Counted from the first letter of the stretch, positions 46,675 through 58,784 are shown. The stretch: DNA of 64,000 bases from Tipula vernalis (GCA_958295665.1 OY282558.1:189213586-189277585), one strand, 5' to 3'. Numbers and translations are program-made. Notes: generated by a model not told the origin, from the sequence alone.

Positions 46675-47307
46675 AGAGATAGGAGGACGTAAAGGCGAAG
46701 GTCGGTCGTTGACGCTCGAAGAGAAGAGACGTATTTTTGTCGTCCTCTTCGTAAATTTAATCTAATTTATTTTTATTTATTTTTAGTTTTGTTTTAAGTT
46801 TTTGAGTTTTTGTGTCGTGTTATGTTGTATTTGGTGTAATAAATAATTATAAAAGCATGATATAAAGTGTAATAAGTAAAATAAATTAAATTAATAATAA
46901 TAATAAAATAATATATATTTAAAAAAAACTGTGGTTATATACGAGGAAACATGAGGAAAACGTGGTACAGTTATTTTCATACCAATGTATTTTGTTTTAT
47001 TAATTTTACGTAAAAATAAACATCTTATTTTAATTATTCTTTAAGCTGATGATAGCACCTAATTGGTGTCCTGGTGTTGATGTAATTGGTGTGGAACAAA
47101 GCAAAATATCGTGTGATCGTGTGGGTCTGTAGATGTTTAGTCCGATTGTTCGGTTTTTAATTTTGATATATTTCATAATTGGAACAAATTGTAAGTGCGT
47201 CTAGTCATTATTTCTGGTATGATGTCGTGAGCGACAGTCTCGCGATAGTAGAATTAGTTTTTCTAAAGTAACTTAAAAAATTAATTTAATTCCACTTTAT
47301 TTCTAGA
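46675..47307. other. Upstream segment of the three-gene element
   Basis: Non-coding. It includes A/T-rich runs, a GT-rich stretch near 47,060-47,110 and an intron end TTTCTAG just before 47,308. A promoter and first exon for the next gene should lie here, and the left end of the proposed element may lie here too, but I could not find an inverted terminal repeat. Confidence 0.4.
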
Positions 47308-48171
47308 ATTACGGAAAGCAGCTTTGTATCAGTTCAAACAGAGTCCGATTCAACACCAAATCTGTCCCAACAAGGCCCGACAAATCATTCTCAGCGAGGC
47401 CCTTCGATATCGCCTGCTACATTTAATAACGGAAAACCGGTCTTAATAAAACCGGCAACACCATCATCTAGTCATTCTCAGCGAGGCCCTTCAACATCAG
47501 CTGCTCCATTGAAAGACGCAAAACCGGTCTCTATAAAATTGAGAGTACCATCATCTAGTCATTATCAGCGAGGCCCTTCGATATCGGCTGCTACATTTAA
47601 TAACGGAAAACCGGTCTTTATAAAATTGGGAATCCTATCATCTAGTCATTCTCAACGAGGCCCTTCAACATTGGCTGCTCCATTTAAAGCAGCAAAACCG
47701 GTCGTTTTACGATTGGCAACACCAGTTAATGTAGGACAATCGCACACTTCAAAATCGGCAACACTATCGAATGTACCTCAGCCAGGCTTTTCATTTTCAA
47801 CAGAAACATCTTACGTCAATGTAATGCAAAAACCATTTGATGAGACCGCTGCCGCTTTGTCGGAAGATTACTTACTGGTTACGCTGACAACTGAAAAGTC
47901 AAGAGAAAAACGAAGAAGAAATCAAGCAAGTCCAACCGCAGAAAAGCTAATGAGCAGAATGGATAAGCATTATAAAATTTCTGAAGAATTGTTGGCACAG
48001 TCTCTTCAGATAAACAAAAAATCATTGCCCAAATTCACTCTCGGAATGACTTATGCTATGGCTGTAGAAGACGAAGTACATGGATGGACTGAACAACAGC
48101 AGTTAAAGTTGGTGACAAGGTGGCAAAAAGCCATGGATGAACAGAGAGAAGAAAATGAATTAGAACTATAA
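47308..48171 (+). CDS. Repeat-rich protein, first gene of proposed TNP2/DUF4806 element
   Basis: Unknown family. The frame is open from the acceptor TTTCTAG at 47,307 to the stop at 48,169-48,171; the ATG is probably in an upstream exon. The first half has about five copies of a ~35-residue unit built around SSSHSQRGPS, then A.F(N/K).(G/A)KPV.IKL, clearly homologous to one another and Ser/Pro-rich. The second half is charged and helical (EKSREKRRRNQASPTAEKLM) and ends MDEQREENELEL. No stop or frameshift is visible. The next gene starts about 145 bases downstream on the same strand, which suggests shared ancestry in one element. Function unknown. Confidence 0.6.
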   Translation: MTESSFVSVQTESDSTPNLSQQGPTNHSQRGPSISPATFNNGKPVLIKPATPSSSHSQRGPSTSAAPLKDAKPVSIKLRVPSSSHYQRGPSISAATFNNGKPVFIKLGILSSSHSQRGPSTLAAPFKAAKPVVLRLATPVNVGQSHTSKSATLSNVPQPGFSFSTETSYVNVMQKPFDETAAALSEDYLLVTLTTEKSREKRRRNQASPTAEKLMSRMDKHYKISEELLAQSLQINKKSLPKFTLGMTYAMAVEDEVHGWTEQQQLKLVTRWQKAMDEQREENELEL

Positions 48172-48314
48172 AAAATATTTTAATTCGTATTTATTTAAAT
48201 TAGATTTTTATTTAAGTTAATAGTAAACTTATAAGACTTATTTTATGTAAAAAAAAAAAATAAATTATTCAAATAAAACTAAAATTGTGTTTCTAATAAA
48301 AGTGTTTACTTGTA

Positions 48315-50329
48315 ATGCATTTTACTATTCGCAGAGGTTGCGCAATTTTTAATCAATATTTGAAAAATGATGATGGACCTACCGAATCCGTTCTTAATGG
48401 TTTTTGTGAAACACCTGTATCCGTCGAAAATATAAATTCCAATGAAATAAATGTTAGCACTGCACATAACGAATTATTAATACAACCGGGTAGTTCTTTT
48501 GTATCGAATAATCGACTTCCATATCGAATGACAATAGTGTTTCATATTTCGGTAGTGATGTGCTGGAAACTTGTATTGAAAAGGACCAGGCTAATGATCT
48601 TAATACGCCGGTATTTTCTTTGACAGAAAACTTACAGCAATGGGCCATCGAATATAAAATATCACATTGTGCTCTCAACGATTTACTAAAATTATTAAAA
48701 TATAATGGACATCCAGACCTTCCACTTGATTCTCGCACTATCCTCAAAACTTGTAAGGTTATCGGGTCAATTCGAACTGTCGGGCCTGGTTACTACTGGC
48801 ATTTCGGAATAGAAAAAAATCTAACAACTTTATATTCTTCTGAATGGCCTCAAGAGCTGAACATTTTCTTCAGTATAGATGGCCTTCCTATTAGTAAGAG
48901 CTCTAAAAGTCAATTTTGGCCCATTTTAGGTCTTGTCCCTTGTGTAAGCAAAACACCATTTATTATTGGCGTCTTTAATGGTAATTCAAAGCCTAAGGAT
49001 TGTAATTTATATTTAAAAGATTTTGTAACAGAATTAAATGGGCTATTACAAACAGGTATATTAGTAAATGGTATGAATTATCAAATTAAAATTGCTGCTT
49101 TTGTATGTGATGTACCGGCGAAAGCCTACATCACATTTACCAAAGATCACAATGCTTATTTCGGTTGCGAATATTGCGAAGTCGAAGGTGATTATTGCCA
49201 TCAGAATCACCGTATGGGATATTCAACTCGATCCGCCCAGTTAAGAACCGATTTTTCATTTAGAAATCGAAATCAAGAAGAACATCATACTGGTGTATCT
49301 CCTTTAGAGAAATTACCAATTGATATGATAAGATGTTTTCCCCAAGACTACATGCATGGAATTTGTCTGGGAGCCGTGAAAAAAACTATTTCAAGCTGGT
49401 TTAAGGATCGGTTTAATTTTAAAGCTAGGTTACCTGCTGCTCAATTAAGTTTGATATCTAAACGATAGTTAGAATACAAAACTACACAACCAAGTGAATT
49501 CAATCGAAAATTTAGGCCATTAGAGGATATTTCTTATTGGAAAGCAACCGAATTTCGCAGTTTTTTATTATATGCAGTACCATTTGCCCTCCATGGGATT
49601 GTTAATGCAGCGGTGTATGAACATATGGTTTCCTTTCATTGCGCTACAATTTTACTACTAAATGAAAAATATTCAAAAAATTGGACTATAGCTAAACTTC
49701 TTCTCGAGTTTTTTGTGGAGCAGTATTCGGTAATTTATGGTGTCGACTCTATCTCCCACAATATTCATAATTTGATACACTTATACGATGACGTAGTCCG
49801 CTTTGGTCCACTTGACAACTTTAGTGCTTTCAGTTTTGAAAGTAAACTTGGAGTTCTTAAAAGTTTGTTAAGATCTGGCTTCAAGCCACTAGAACAGTTG
49901 GCCAAACGTATTTCCGAACAAATCGAAGTTCCCAAAAAAGACGAGTTAGGTGTCAATGCAAGTAACAGCTTATTGGAGAAACCAATTCTTAATACTGATA
50001 ATTATAAAGAAATAGTTCTAAATGATTTTGTGTTAAACAATTCATTTGCTAATCAGTGGTTTTTGTCTACCGAAAAAGACATAGTTGCTATGGAATATGC
50101 TACTACAAATGCTAGCAACGAAATACAATTATTCGGCAAAAAATTGAAAAATAAAAATGATTTTTACGAAAAACCTCTAAAATCGTCTCATCTTGATATT
50201 TATAAATCTAATTTAGAGTTTGATTCGTCGGATTGTTGGTTAGTTAAAAGTGTTCAATGTAAAATGTTTTCAATGAAATTACATAATGAAACATACGTAT
50301 TTTGCCCTCTTATTCATTCCAACAACTAA
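48315..50329 (+). pseudogene. TNP2/CACTA-like transposase
   Basis: The central part matches the Transposase_21-like proteins that I associate with EnSpm/CACTA-type elements of animals: LNIFFSIDGLPISKSSKSQFWPILG, PFIIGVFNGNSKPK, FVCDVPAKAYI, a zinc-like C..H..YFGCEYCEVEGDYC, and PQDYMHGICLGAVKK near 49,340-49,380. A C-terminal half (IHNLIHLYDDVVRFGPLDNFSAF) also fits. The 5' part is open from 48,315, but a frameshift near 48,525 separates it from the core. An in-frame TAG at 49,466-49,468 splits the core from the C-terminal half, which stays in the same frame to 50,329. Whether an intron explains the first break is open. An acceptor CAG at 48,333 suggests an upstream exon. Confidence 0.78.
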
Positions 50330-50807
50330 ACTTTACTTAATATTAATTTGACTATCGTAGTTTAATCTTTATTTCTTATATACACCTATAAAATATTAAA
50401 AATGTACTGCGTGGTGGAGACGATTGAGGACGAGGAAAAAAATTGCTTGGCGGTTCCGAAATGTTGGGTAGTAAATATGCAGCTGTTCTACCCTCTACAC
50501 AGTAAAGAAGTATCGAGAGCTAGAAAAAAATGTATTTCACCACAGAAGGATTGGCTGGTGATGCCGTGTAGGATACTACGAGATAATATTGGTAATTAAA
50601 ATTTCGTTAGGATTATATTTGATTCTTATAAATAATTGTTTATTGATATATGTATTCATTTTTGCAGATTCACTTAAAAACGCGCTAGAGCAGGAACGGG
50701 AATCCACACTCCTTACTTATAGTGAAAGTGAAAGTGGGAATACGCATAAGAAGAAAAATCAAAAACTTCCAGATATCAACGCTCTATTCCAGAATCAAGA
50801 CATACTT

Positions 50808-52593
50808 TGTTGCGCACCTCCATGAGCAGCCAACACGTTCTTATCGGGCAAGCAATCAGTGGAAAGTGGGAGGATCTTTACTGCCATGTTTACCGTGAGG
50901 CACAACAAAAACTATACGTGTTGAAAATTAGCGAAAGCAGAAAAAAATTTAAGATCACATGAGATAACTGGACCAACACATCACCAACAGCAACAGAAAG
51001 TAATTAATACATAATTTAGTTCTTAAAACACTTTTATTATAACATGATGAAATTCAAATGAAAGAAATATGTTTGGAAACAAATTTATGGTATCAGACAA
51101 TTTTTCTTTTTTTTATAAACTAAGTATTACTAAAAAAAAATGAAAGTGTGTGTGATACGCAAAACACTACAAACAATGAATGGTAGTTATATAAAAAAAA
51201 CTCACCCGAAAAGTATCCAAGGGTACCCGTGGCTCTTTATGGCTGATTGCTGAAAATAAAAATTGTTTGCTACTACCACACTACTTCCTCACAGTACCAA
51301 CTTGACGTTATATACTCTAACTGATTTAATTTCAATTTCAAAATTCCTCTTTTTTTTTTTTATTATTATTTACAAAAACAACTTTATGAATTATTTACTA
51401 AATTACTGTAAACTCAAAGAATGTTATTTCAGACAAACAATTACTACACAACTTATGTAATGAATATTGTGTATACATATAAAAAAAATTCATATATAGT
51501 ACATAATATGTACTCGTATAATCATCTATTAATAAGGCCACTACACAGCCAATCCACTAAAAAAAACAACACTTAATATTTTTAATAGAGCACACGAATT
51601 CCACGCTTATCCGAATGAAACATTACACCAAACGTTTTATTTTTAATTTTTCTGGAATCTGTTTTTTTTTTTTTGCTGCTATTTTCCTCCATCAAAAAAA
51701 ATAGTAAGAAGGCCCCGTTAAATCGCCAAGCTGCGGTATTTATACAATTTATATATAAGCTGCGATGATTAACCCTGCATATATTGCCACCATATGATGG
51801 GATTTGTATATCTGCTTGTATCATAAAGTAAAGGGAAGCTTATTAAAAATCAATTAAAATATAACACCGCGCCATTTCTTACCCGTAAAAAAAACTTAAA
51901 GAGGATTGTATTTGGTTCACATATTTCTTCTTTGTACAGACACACTAATTGACTTTAAATTTACCAATACGGTAATCGTCAATGATCTAAAATCACCACA
52001 ATTTACTTTAACGAGTATAATTTGCTCGTACTAGCAATTTCAAAGAATTATTATTTTTTTAAAAATTGTACTTGACGCGGTGGCCTTCCAGAATCAATTG
52101 ATATTTAAATTCGCTTATCGGTTTTTTTTTTTTTAAATCTATGTGCTTATTATTTATTATGTATAAATACCTAAAAATGTATTTACATATACACGCCTAC
52201 GCTACCTGACCAAAACAGATGCATCATCTTCCAAACAAAGCAATACCAATTTTTCTACATAGACATCCTATATATAAATCTCAAAGCAATAGCAAAGAGC
52301 CGCAAGATCCACTAATACTACCCTGTGAAATGCACAGGTATATTTATACATAGGAGGAAAATAAATAAATAAATAAAGTTATCGAGAAAACAAAACTCAA
52401 GTTCATTGAACTGAAGAGAAAATTACACAAGAATGATTAACGACATACTACCAATTCAACAACAACAATAAACGAAATATACTAAATCAGAATATAGTAG
52501 GAGTGCAACCCTACCGAAATTTGGAACGATAAGCGCTGCACGGCAAGGTATACATTTTATTTTTTTCCTTTTATTTAGTGGACAGCCGTAACA
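50808..52593 (-). repeat. gypsy 3' LTR (left copy)
   Basis: This LTR is 1,786 bp, long for a gypsy element. The open frames of 65 and 80 residues inside it are repeated in the other LTR and match no known family. The border with the internal region is set by the last base shared with the right copy. Confidence 0.95.
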
Positions 52594-52659
52594 GGGCAGG
52601 TTCACTCTACACACGAAATCGTTGTGGAGATGAAGCTGAAAGTAAGACATGGCTGACAA

Positions 52660-55600
52660 TCATAAACGAATGTCTTTAGTATGAAATACTCCTAATATTT
52701 TATCCGACTTATCTTTTACCTCATACATGACATTACCGATCTTCCTGCTGACAATTCCAGTGATAAATTGCGGGGCGAATTTTGCACAAATTTTTTTTGC
52801 CGCATCACTTTGTGGGTGATTGCGTACAAAAACCTTTTGGCCAACGCTATACTCGATTGGTCGTGTTCTAAGGTTGTATCGTTTCGCGCTGCGTTCAAAA
52901 GCCTGTTCGATGTTGGTTTTAATTTGGCTGTGAAGAAGCGAAAGCTTAGTGGGTAGGGGTAACATTATTTCTCCTTCTGAGACTTCGCCAATTTGTCGCA
53001 GTAATTTATAGTCACTAGCATGATGCACTTTGTGGTATCCAAATAATAAAAAGTGTGGGGAATGTTTCACAGTTTCGTGTATTCCATTACGCAAAGCAGA
53101 AGATATTTCGTTCAAATGCTTATCCCAATTAACATGCTTTTGACCAATGTATGATCGAATTGCTGATATCACCGAACGGTTGACCCTTTCTGAGGCATTT
53201 GACTGGGGCGAGTAAATTGCAGTCTTGGTATCACATACACCGTATACAGATAACAGATCTTTGTATTCTTTGCTCCTAAATTGAGTTCCATTATCCGAAT
53301 GAATTGTCTCAGGAACACCAAAAATTAAAAATACCTCGTTTTTCAGGAAATCGGCTATTTGTTGTGCTGTTCCCTTTGTCAATGGCTTTAATAGAACAAA
53401 CTTTGTGAGGTGGTCCAAAACGATGAGGATAATAGTTTTACCATGACTTGATCGTGGATAAGGACCAAGTAGATCAACATAAATATGTTGCCATGGTCTT
53501 TCTACTGCGTATAACTTTCCCATCGGTGGTTTTGACAAATTGTTCATTGGCTTTGTTGTTTTACAAATTTTGCAATTTGATATAAACTGATACACTTGTT
53601 TCGCCATCCCCGGCCAAAAGTAAAACCTTCTCAATTTCTCGAGCGTTTTACGAATACCTCCATGAGCAGATAGTGGCTCATTATGTTCCTTCTTTATAAA
53701 ATTCAATCTTAACCTAGTGGGAATCCACAGTTTCCACACAGAGATATCCGTTAAATCCATATTCTTTGTCGGTTCAAGTCGAATGAATATCTTATCTTCA
53801 AAGACTCGAAATGCGGGGTATTTATTTGGAGCATTCTTGATTTGTATCAAAAACTCCGTGTATTCTGGATCTGAAAATTCGTCACCTTCCAGGTTTATTT
53901 GTTCCAAAGATTTAGAATAGTTGGCTTCAAATTCTTCGATGGAATCACAATAAATCCTGGAGAGTGTATCCGGAACTACATTTTCTTTCCCTTTCTGATG
54001 TTCGATTTTGAACTTGTAACCCTGGAGTTTGAGACTCCATCTCGCTAACCTGCCACTGAGATCACGTTGATTCATCAACCATTTCAGGCTGGCATGATCT
54101 GTGATAAGTGTGAACTCGTATCCTTCCACATAAGGCCTAAATTTTTTAATAGACAATATCGCCGCCAGACACTCCAACTCAGTCACCGAATAATTCTTTT
54201 GTGCCTTGTTGAGCTTTTGCGACATGAACGCAATTGGTCGTTCGTTTCCCTCAATATCCTTTTGGTATAGTACACCCCCAACGCCTTCCGTGCTCGCATC
54301 ACACCTAATGAAAAAAGGTTCTTCATATTTAGGGTTTATTAGTACAGGAGCTGTAGTTAATAATGATTTCAATGATAATAATGCTTCCTGCGCTTTATTT
54401 GTCCATTCAAATTTCCCTTTTTTAAGACAATCAGATATCGGTGCTGTTATGTCGGCATAATTTAAAATAAATCTGCGATACCACCCGCACATTCCTAATA
54501 TCCTCCTTATTTGTTTGACGCTTGTTGGAGCTGGTAGGTTCAATATCGCATCTATTTTTGCTGGATCAGGTCTTAATCCATCTTCTCCAACTAAATAGCC
54601 CACATACCGAATTTCCCGCATTACGAAATTGCTTTTTTCGACGTTAATTGTTAAACCGGCTGTCCGCAGTCTGTCGCTCACCAACTCTAACAATTCAAGG
54701 TGCTCCTTCAATGTACCGGTGACGATGAGCAGGTCGTCCAGATAAACGAAGACCTTATCATGTAGCTCATGCGGAATAACCTTGTGCATCAACCGGCACA
54801 TTGACTGGGCTGCATTACACAGCCCAAACGGCATCACCCTGAACTGATAGAGTGGTCGTCCTGGTACTGTAAAAGCAGTCTTGTCTCTAGCAGACTCCGC
54901 AAGCGGTATCTGCCAGAATGCGTCCTTCAGGTCAAGTCCTGTAATGTATTTGGTGTCGGACAACCGGCCTAATAAACCATCAATTAATGGAAGTGGGTAC
55001 GCATCCTTTTCTGTTACCCCATTGAGCTTACGAGCATCTAAACACAATCTTGATTTACCATTAGATTTCCTTACTAAAGTGACGGGTGAACTCCAGGCAC
55101 TCTTACTCACTTCAATAATTCCTAAACTTAGCATTCGGTCAATTTCTTGATATTGGTCTTTTTGGACGGCTGGTGAAATCGGATAATACCTTTGCTTGAT
55201 TGGTTTACAATCTTTCATTATCTCGATTTCATGTTCGTGCAAACTTGTTTTGCCTAAACCATTTTTTTCAAACGAAGGGAACTTTGCAATTATTTCATCT
55301 AGTTGACGTCTCTCGATCTCGGAAAGATCGTGCTGATTTTTACTTTTAGCTGACACGTCTAAAGGAATTTTTATTTCGTTTATACTGGGAACTATTCGAA
55401 ATCTTTGCCAAAAATCTATCCCTAAATAGAGTGGTGACTGAAGACTCGGAACAATACAAAACCTAATAAATTTTGTCTCATTGCCAAATTTAACAGGAAG
55501 CCAAACATATCCCTCTATTTTGTTTTTAGTACCATCGGCTGTTCTGATAAACGATCCTAATTTGTGGTATTTTATATTTGCTTCAGCTAAAAATCGTAGA

Positions 55601-55995
55601 GAGTTTTTACCCAACACGCTTACCGATGCTCCACTGTCGAGAAGACCTTGGATTATTTTATCTGCAATGATTACTTCGGCATAAGGCCGAGGATCGTCTT
55701 TTGATAAACATTGAATTACTGACGATACACACAGTTTAGTTAGCCGACGCTTGTCTTGAAAGTACCTCTTCGTTCTACTGGCGCTTAAATTATTATTGCT
55801 TAAATTATATTTTGTATTCTGTTCGAGGGGAATTACTTGATTTATTTGGGAACATCCCTTTGTGGGTTCCCGTTTTTCGTTCCCGAGTGTGACTCCCTCG
55901 AAATCCTCACACTCGACGGCATGTTTTTCGTTGCATATAACAAACAGTTTTGGCAGTTTGGTTTTATCACATTTGCTGCCCCACAACCGAAACAA
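52660..55995 (-). CDS. pol: gypsy pol (protease, RT, RNase H, integrase)
   Basis: 1,111 residues in one open frame that opens after a TAA near 56,002, in the -1 frame relative to gag. Protease motif LLDSGASVS near residue 120, RT with YLDD at 418-421, RNase H with CDASTEGVGGVLY near 565, integrase zinc region HGGIRKTLEKLRRFYFWPGM and C.IC near 785-830, and catalytic core DLLGPYP, SDNGTQF and SPQSNASERVNR (Glu) near 858-955. The end, with VGQKVFVRNHP, is the usual integrase tail without a chromodomain. No envelope gene follows. Translation most likely needs a frameshift or other recoding from gag. All catalytic residues that can be judged are present. Confidence 0.95.
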   Translation of the reverse strand: MFRLWGSKCDKTKLPKLFVICNEKHAVECEDFEGVTLGNEKREPTKGCSQINQVIPLEQNTKYNLSNNNLSASRTKRYFQDKRRLTKLCVSSVIQCLSKDDPRPYAEVIIADKIIQGLLDSGASVSVLGKNSLRFLAEANIKYHKLGSFIRTADGTKNKIEGYVWLPVKFGNETKFIRFCIVPSLQSPLYLGIDFWQRFRIVPSINEIKIPLDVSAKSKNQHDLSEIERRQLDEIIAKFPSFEKNGLGKTSLHEHEIEIMKDCKPIKQRYYPISPAVQKDQYQEIDRMLSLGIIEVSKSAWSSPVTLVRKSNGKSRLCLDARKLNGVTEKDAYPLPLIDGLLGRLSDTKYITGLDLKDAFWQIPLAESARDKTAFTVPGRPLYQFRVMPFGLCNAAQSMCRLMHKVIPHELHDKVFVYLDDLLIVTGTLKEHLELLELVSDRLRTAGLTINVEKSNFVMREIRYVGYLVGEDGLRPDPAKIDAILNLPAPTSVKQIRRILGMCGWYRRFILNYADITAPISDCLKKGKFEWTNKAQEALLSLKSLLTTAPVLINPKYEEPFFIRCDASTEGVGGVLYQKDIEGNERPIAFMSQKLNKAQKNYSVTELECLAAILSIKKFRPYVEGYEFTLITDHASLKWLMNQRDLSGRLARWSLKLQGYKFKIEHQKGKENVVPDTLSRIYCDSIEEFEANYSKSLEQINLEGDEFSDPEYTEFLIQIKNAPNKYPAFRVFEDKIFIRLEPTKNMDLTDISVWKLWIPTRLRLNFIKKEHNEPLSAHGGIRKTLEKLRRFYFWPGMAKQVYQFISNCKICKTTKPMNNLSKPPMGKLYAVERPWQHIYVDLLGPYPRSSHGKTIILIVLDHLTKFVLLKPLTKGTAQQIADFLKNEVFLIFGVPETIHSDNGTQFRSKEYKDLLSVYGVCDTKTAIYSPQSNASERVNRSVISAIRSYIGQKHVNWDKHLNEISSALRNGIHETVKHSPHFLLFGYHKVHHASDYKLLRQIGEVSEGEIMLPLPTKLSLLHSQIKTNIEQAFERSAKRYNLRTRPIEYSVGQKVFVRNHPQSDAAKKICAKFAPQFITGIVSRKIGNVMYEVKDKSDKILGVFHTKDIRL

Positions 55996-56012
55996 AACAC
56001 ATTAACAACCTC

Positions 56013-57620
56013 CTAGCCACAATCCTGGTATCTATGGCCTAAGTCCTTGCAATTCCAGCACAGCAAAAGTGACTGGTTGTTTAAATTGGAATTCCCAGGA
56101 TTCACACGAAACGCCTCTATTTCTGCATCGCCTTCATTTGTGTGCTGGATTGGCACCTGGTATTCGTACAGCCTTGTTTGTCTTGGTCTCTGTTGGTTTA
56201 CATAAACGCTTGTTTCATCTATTTCATTGATTTCCTGACGTCGTTTTGGAGTCATATCAGAAAAGCGTCGTGGGTCGTAGCCTGTTCCTTCCCACATCTT
56301 CTCATAGTTCTGGCATATTTTCCTTAATTCTTCAACCGAATTAATAGTATTGTGGAATGGCAACGTTACATTTTTTAACGCTGGAACCATATTTTGGCAT
56401 AGCCTATAGATCAGCCTCTCTTCCGTCAAGCGATTTTGAAGGCGAGAATTTAATTTTTGAATACTCAAAACGAAATTAGAGAACGACTCTTTATTTGTTT
56501 GAAATCTTCGAAGTATTTGTTCCTGTATCTCTTCTTCGAAGTTGCTGGAGCTAAAAAAAGAACGCATTGCGCTTTTCATTTCAGACCAGTTTGAATTAGG
56601 ATTATTTTGTTTATTGATCCAGTACCAGTCTTCTGCAGTCTTACTCAGGAAATAATGCACAACCCTCGGCAACAGATCTTGTGGAAAACCATCATTTAAC
56701 GCATTTTGCTCCAACCGATACAGGAAATCGTGAATATTGGTGATTTCGCTACCATCGAAGGAAAGTTTCCACCTCTGCCGAATTTTACATGAATCCATGA
56801 GTAAATTTTTTTGGTTATAAGTTTCCTGAGGTAATGGATTAAATAATTGCTGATTATCCGAGTTTCTCTGAGGGTAATTTGGTGTCAATCTTTCTCGGGA
56901 AGCCCTCTGTAAAGCCACAACAGGATCCTCAACCCCTCGGTTTGACAAATTTGGGAAGCTATTTCTGATTTGCTCCGCGTTATTGTCGATGACCGGGCGG
57001 TTATTTAATTGCGCGAAGAAATCGGCAACTGATGACTTAAGGAACCCGTGCTCCCGTTGCATGTTTTCCAACGAAGGGTTTTGTTTGTCGTCATGTGATG
57101 CTTCAGTCATTTGGTTTCTGGATTGACTGGAAGTACCTGCTATTGGACTGGAAGTTTTGTTTTGGTAGCCAATCTGTCTTTTACCCGATTCTGAAGCTTC
57201 TTCTGATCTCTGCAAATCTTGCCATAGTCTAACAAGCTGATTATATAACCGTCGTAAACTTGTATATAGTGTATTTAAATTATCTTTATTACCAATGGTT
57301 CGAATTAACCGTTCCACACGATCTTTGTAATGACTGGTTTTTGCCAGTACCACAGTGACAAATTCTAATGTAGGAGAAGTTCCTTTCTCTTCGGTAACCA
57401 TAGAAAGTTCCTTGAGTCGGGCATTACAAATTTGTATTTCTATTTCAGGGTTATCTTTATCATGGGAAATTACGGGTTTTGATTTTGAACCCGAGTTTTC
57501 CTCTGCTAAATAATTAACTAATAATGGTTTAGATTCAACACTACTCACTAATCCTCTAACTAGAAATTCTATATCCACCTCTGCGTCTGTTAAACTGTTT
57601 AAATAACTAATGGGATCCAT
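56013..57620 (-). CDS. gag: gypsy gag
   Basis: 535 residues from ATG 57,620 (MDPISYLNSLTDAEVD). The middle third carries the retrotransposon Gag capsid region, with WKLSFDGSEITNIHDFLYRL and HYFLSKTAEDWYW. A CCHC knuckle, CWNCKDLGHRYQDC, closes the frame directly before a TAG at 56,015-56,013. In the same frame beyond that stop a second knuckle-like C..C....K..C..C can be read near 55,990-55,950, which suggests that the TAG lies within what was once the nucleocapsid region. The N-terminal 250 residues are Ser/Asn/Gln-rich and variable in this group. Confidence 0.92.
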   Translation of the reverse strand: MDPISYLNSLTDAEVDIEFLVRGLVSSVESKPLLVNYLAEENSGSKSKPVISHDKDNPEIEIQICNARLKELSMVTEEKGTSPTLEFVTVVLAKTSHYKDRVERLIRTIGNKDNLNTLYTSLRRLYNQLVRLWQDLQRSEEASESGKRQIGYQNKTSSPIAGTSSQSRNQMTEASHDDKQNPSLENMQREHGFLKSSVADFFAQLNNRPVIDNNAEQIRNSFPNLSNRGVEDPVVALQRASRERLTPNYPQRNSDNQQLFNPLPQETYNQKNLLMDSCKIRQRWKLSFDGSEITNIHDFLYRLEQNALNDGFPQDLLPRVVHYFLSKTAEDWYWINKQNNPNSNWSEMKSAMRSFFSSSNFEEEIQEQILRRFQTNKESFSNFVLSIQKLNSRLQNRLTEERLIYRLCQNMVPALKNVTLPFHNTINSVEELRKICQNYEKMWEGTGYDPRRFSDMTPKRRQEINEIDETSVYVNQQRPRQTRLYEYQVPIQHTNEGDAEIEAFRVNPGNSNLNNQSLLLCWNCKDLGHRYQDCG

Positions 57621-58784
57621 TTATTTGTGAAATTTAACGGTAATCAACGTTGGGAGAAAAAAATGCAAAAAAAAAAAAAAAAAAACGACAGAACTTATTA
57701 TTTGCTCAAAATAAAAAAAAATGCTTAGAGAAATCTTAAATAACCTTGTTCGATAACACGACAAAAAAACTATAATAGCATTTCAATTATTTTAAACTTT
57801 TGTGAATTACTCAAAGTTTAAATTTACAAAAAAAAATTAATAATAAAAAAAATTAATGTTCAATACAAGAATTATAATTTAACTGGAATTAAATTAAATA
57901 GTAATATAACCACAGCAAAAAAAATATATGTTTGTATGAAATATAGAATAATTAATGTTGTTGGTGATGATCGTCCGCACAAACTCAATGTGATGAAGAA
58001 AAAAAAATTAGTCATAAAACAAAAACAACAAAAAAAAAAAAAAAAATCTTCAGATATAACAGAAAACCAGGAGGAACCATCTCAGAACATCACTAGGATC
58101 AAATCACAGAATCACTGTGTAGTCAACCAGTGTACACTCTCAAACAGAGACACTCCTCGCTTAACTGAAACCTAACTGAAGTTTATAGACGGAACTTCAG
58201 TGACTACATACAACCCGTGCATAACGTAGCTAGAACCATCATTAGGAATACATGAATTCATCATTTATCAACCAATAATGGCTCAGACCAGAAATTAAAA
58301 CACACAGTTCTAGAAATTCACTAAAAATAAATTAATGCACAAAGAAAAATGTCAATTCCACGAGTAAAGTATGCCTGAGCAGAGTTTAACAATAAATCAT
58401 CACTAGGAAATCATGACCTCGTCATGTGTCTAACTCATAATGAAATAAATGAAAATCATATACTCAAACTTTAAAAGTAAAAAGAACATATTGAACTTTA
58501 AATTTAAATTAACTGACTCAACTTTAAAAAACAACTGGCAACTAGCCGCTAGTTCCTACCGGTAACAAAAAAAATATAGAGATTTATGATTTAAGAATAT
58601 ATAACAAAAAAAAATTGAAAAAAATTAAACTAAGCGGTTTTTGAAGAAGCCTTTTTTAAGCAGAGAAGCTGCTTGGATGACTTTTTAGGTCGACCAAAAA
58701 AAAAATTATATACCTTAATGACCTTGAGATCACAAGCAAAATAACAATTACATATTCAACCGTATGTTGCTCGATGACCTTCAG
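57621..58784 (-). other. gypsy 5' leader
   Basis: About 1.16 kb between primer-binding site and gag. It is A-rich on the plus strand with several long A-runs (57,667-57,685, 58,030-58,046). No gene; the one 79-residue open frame on the plus strand is low in complexity. Confidence 0.65.

Noticed and set aside
51582..51824. 80-residue and 65-residue frames present twice (also at 59,260-59,821)
   Set aside because: They are parts of the gypsy LTRs. Conservation comes from the young age of the insertion, not from coding function.
57936..58175. 79-residue Lys-rich frame on the plus strand
   Set aside because: It is antisense to the gypsy leader and built on A-runs.
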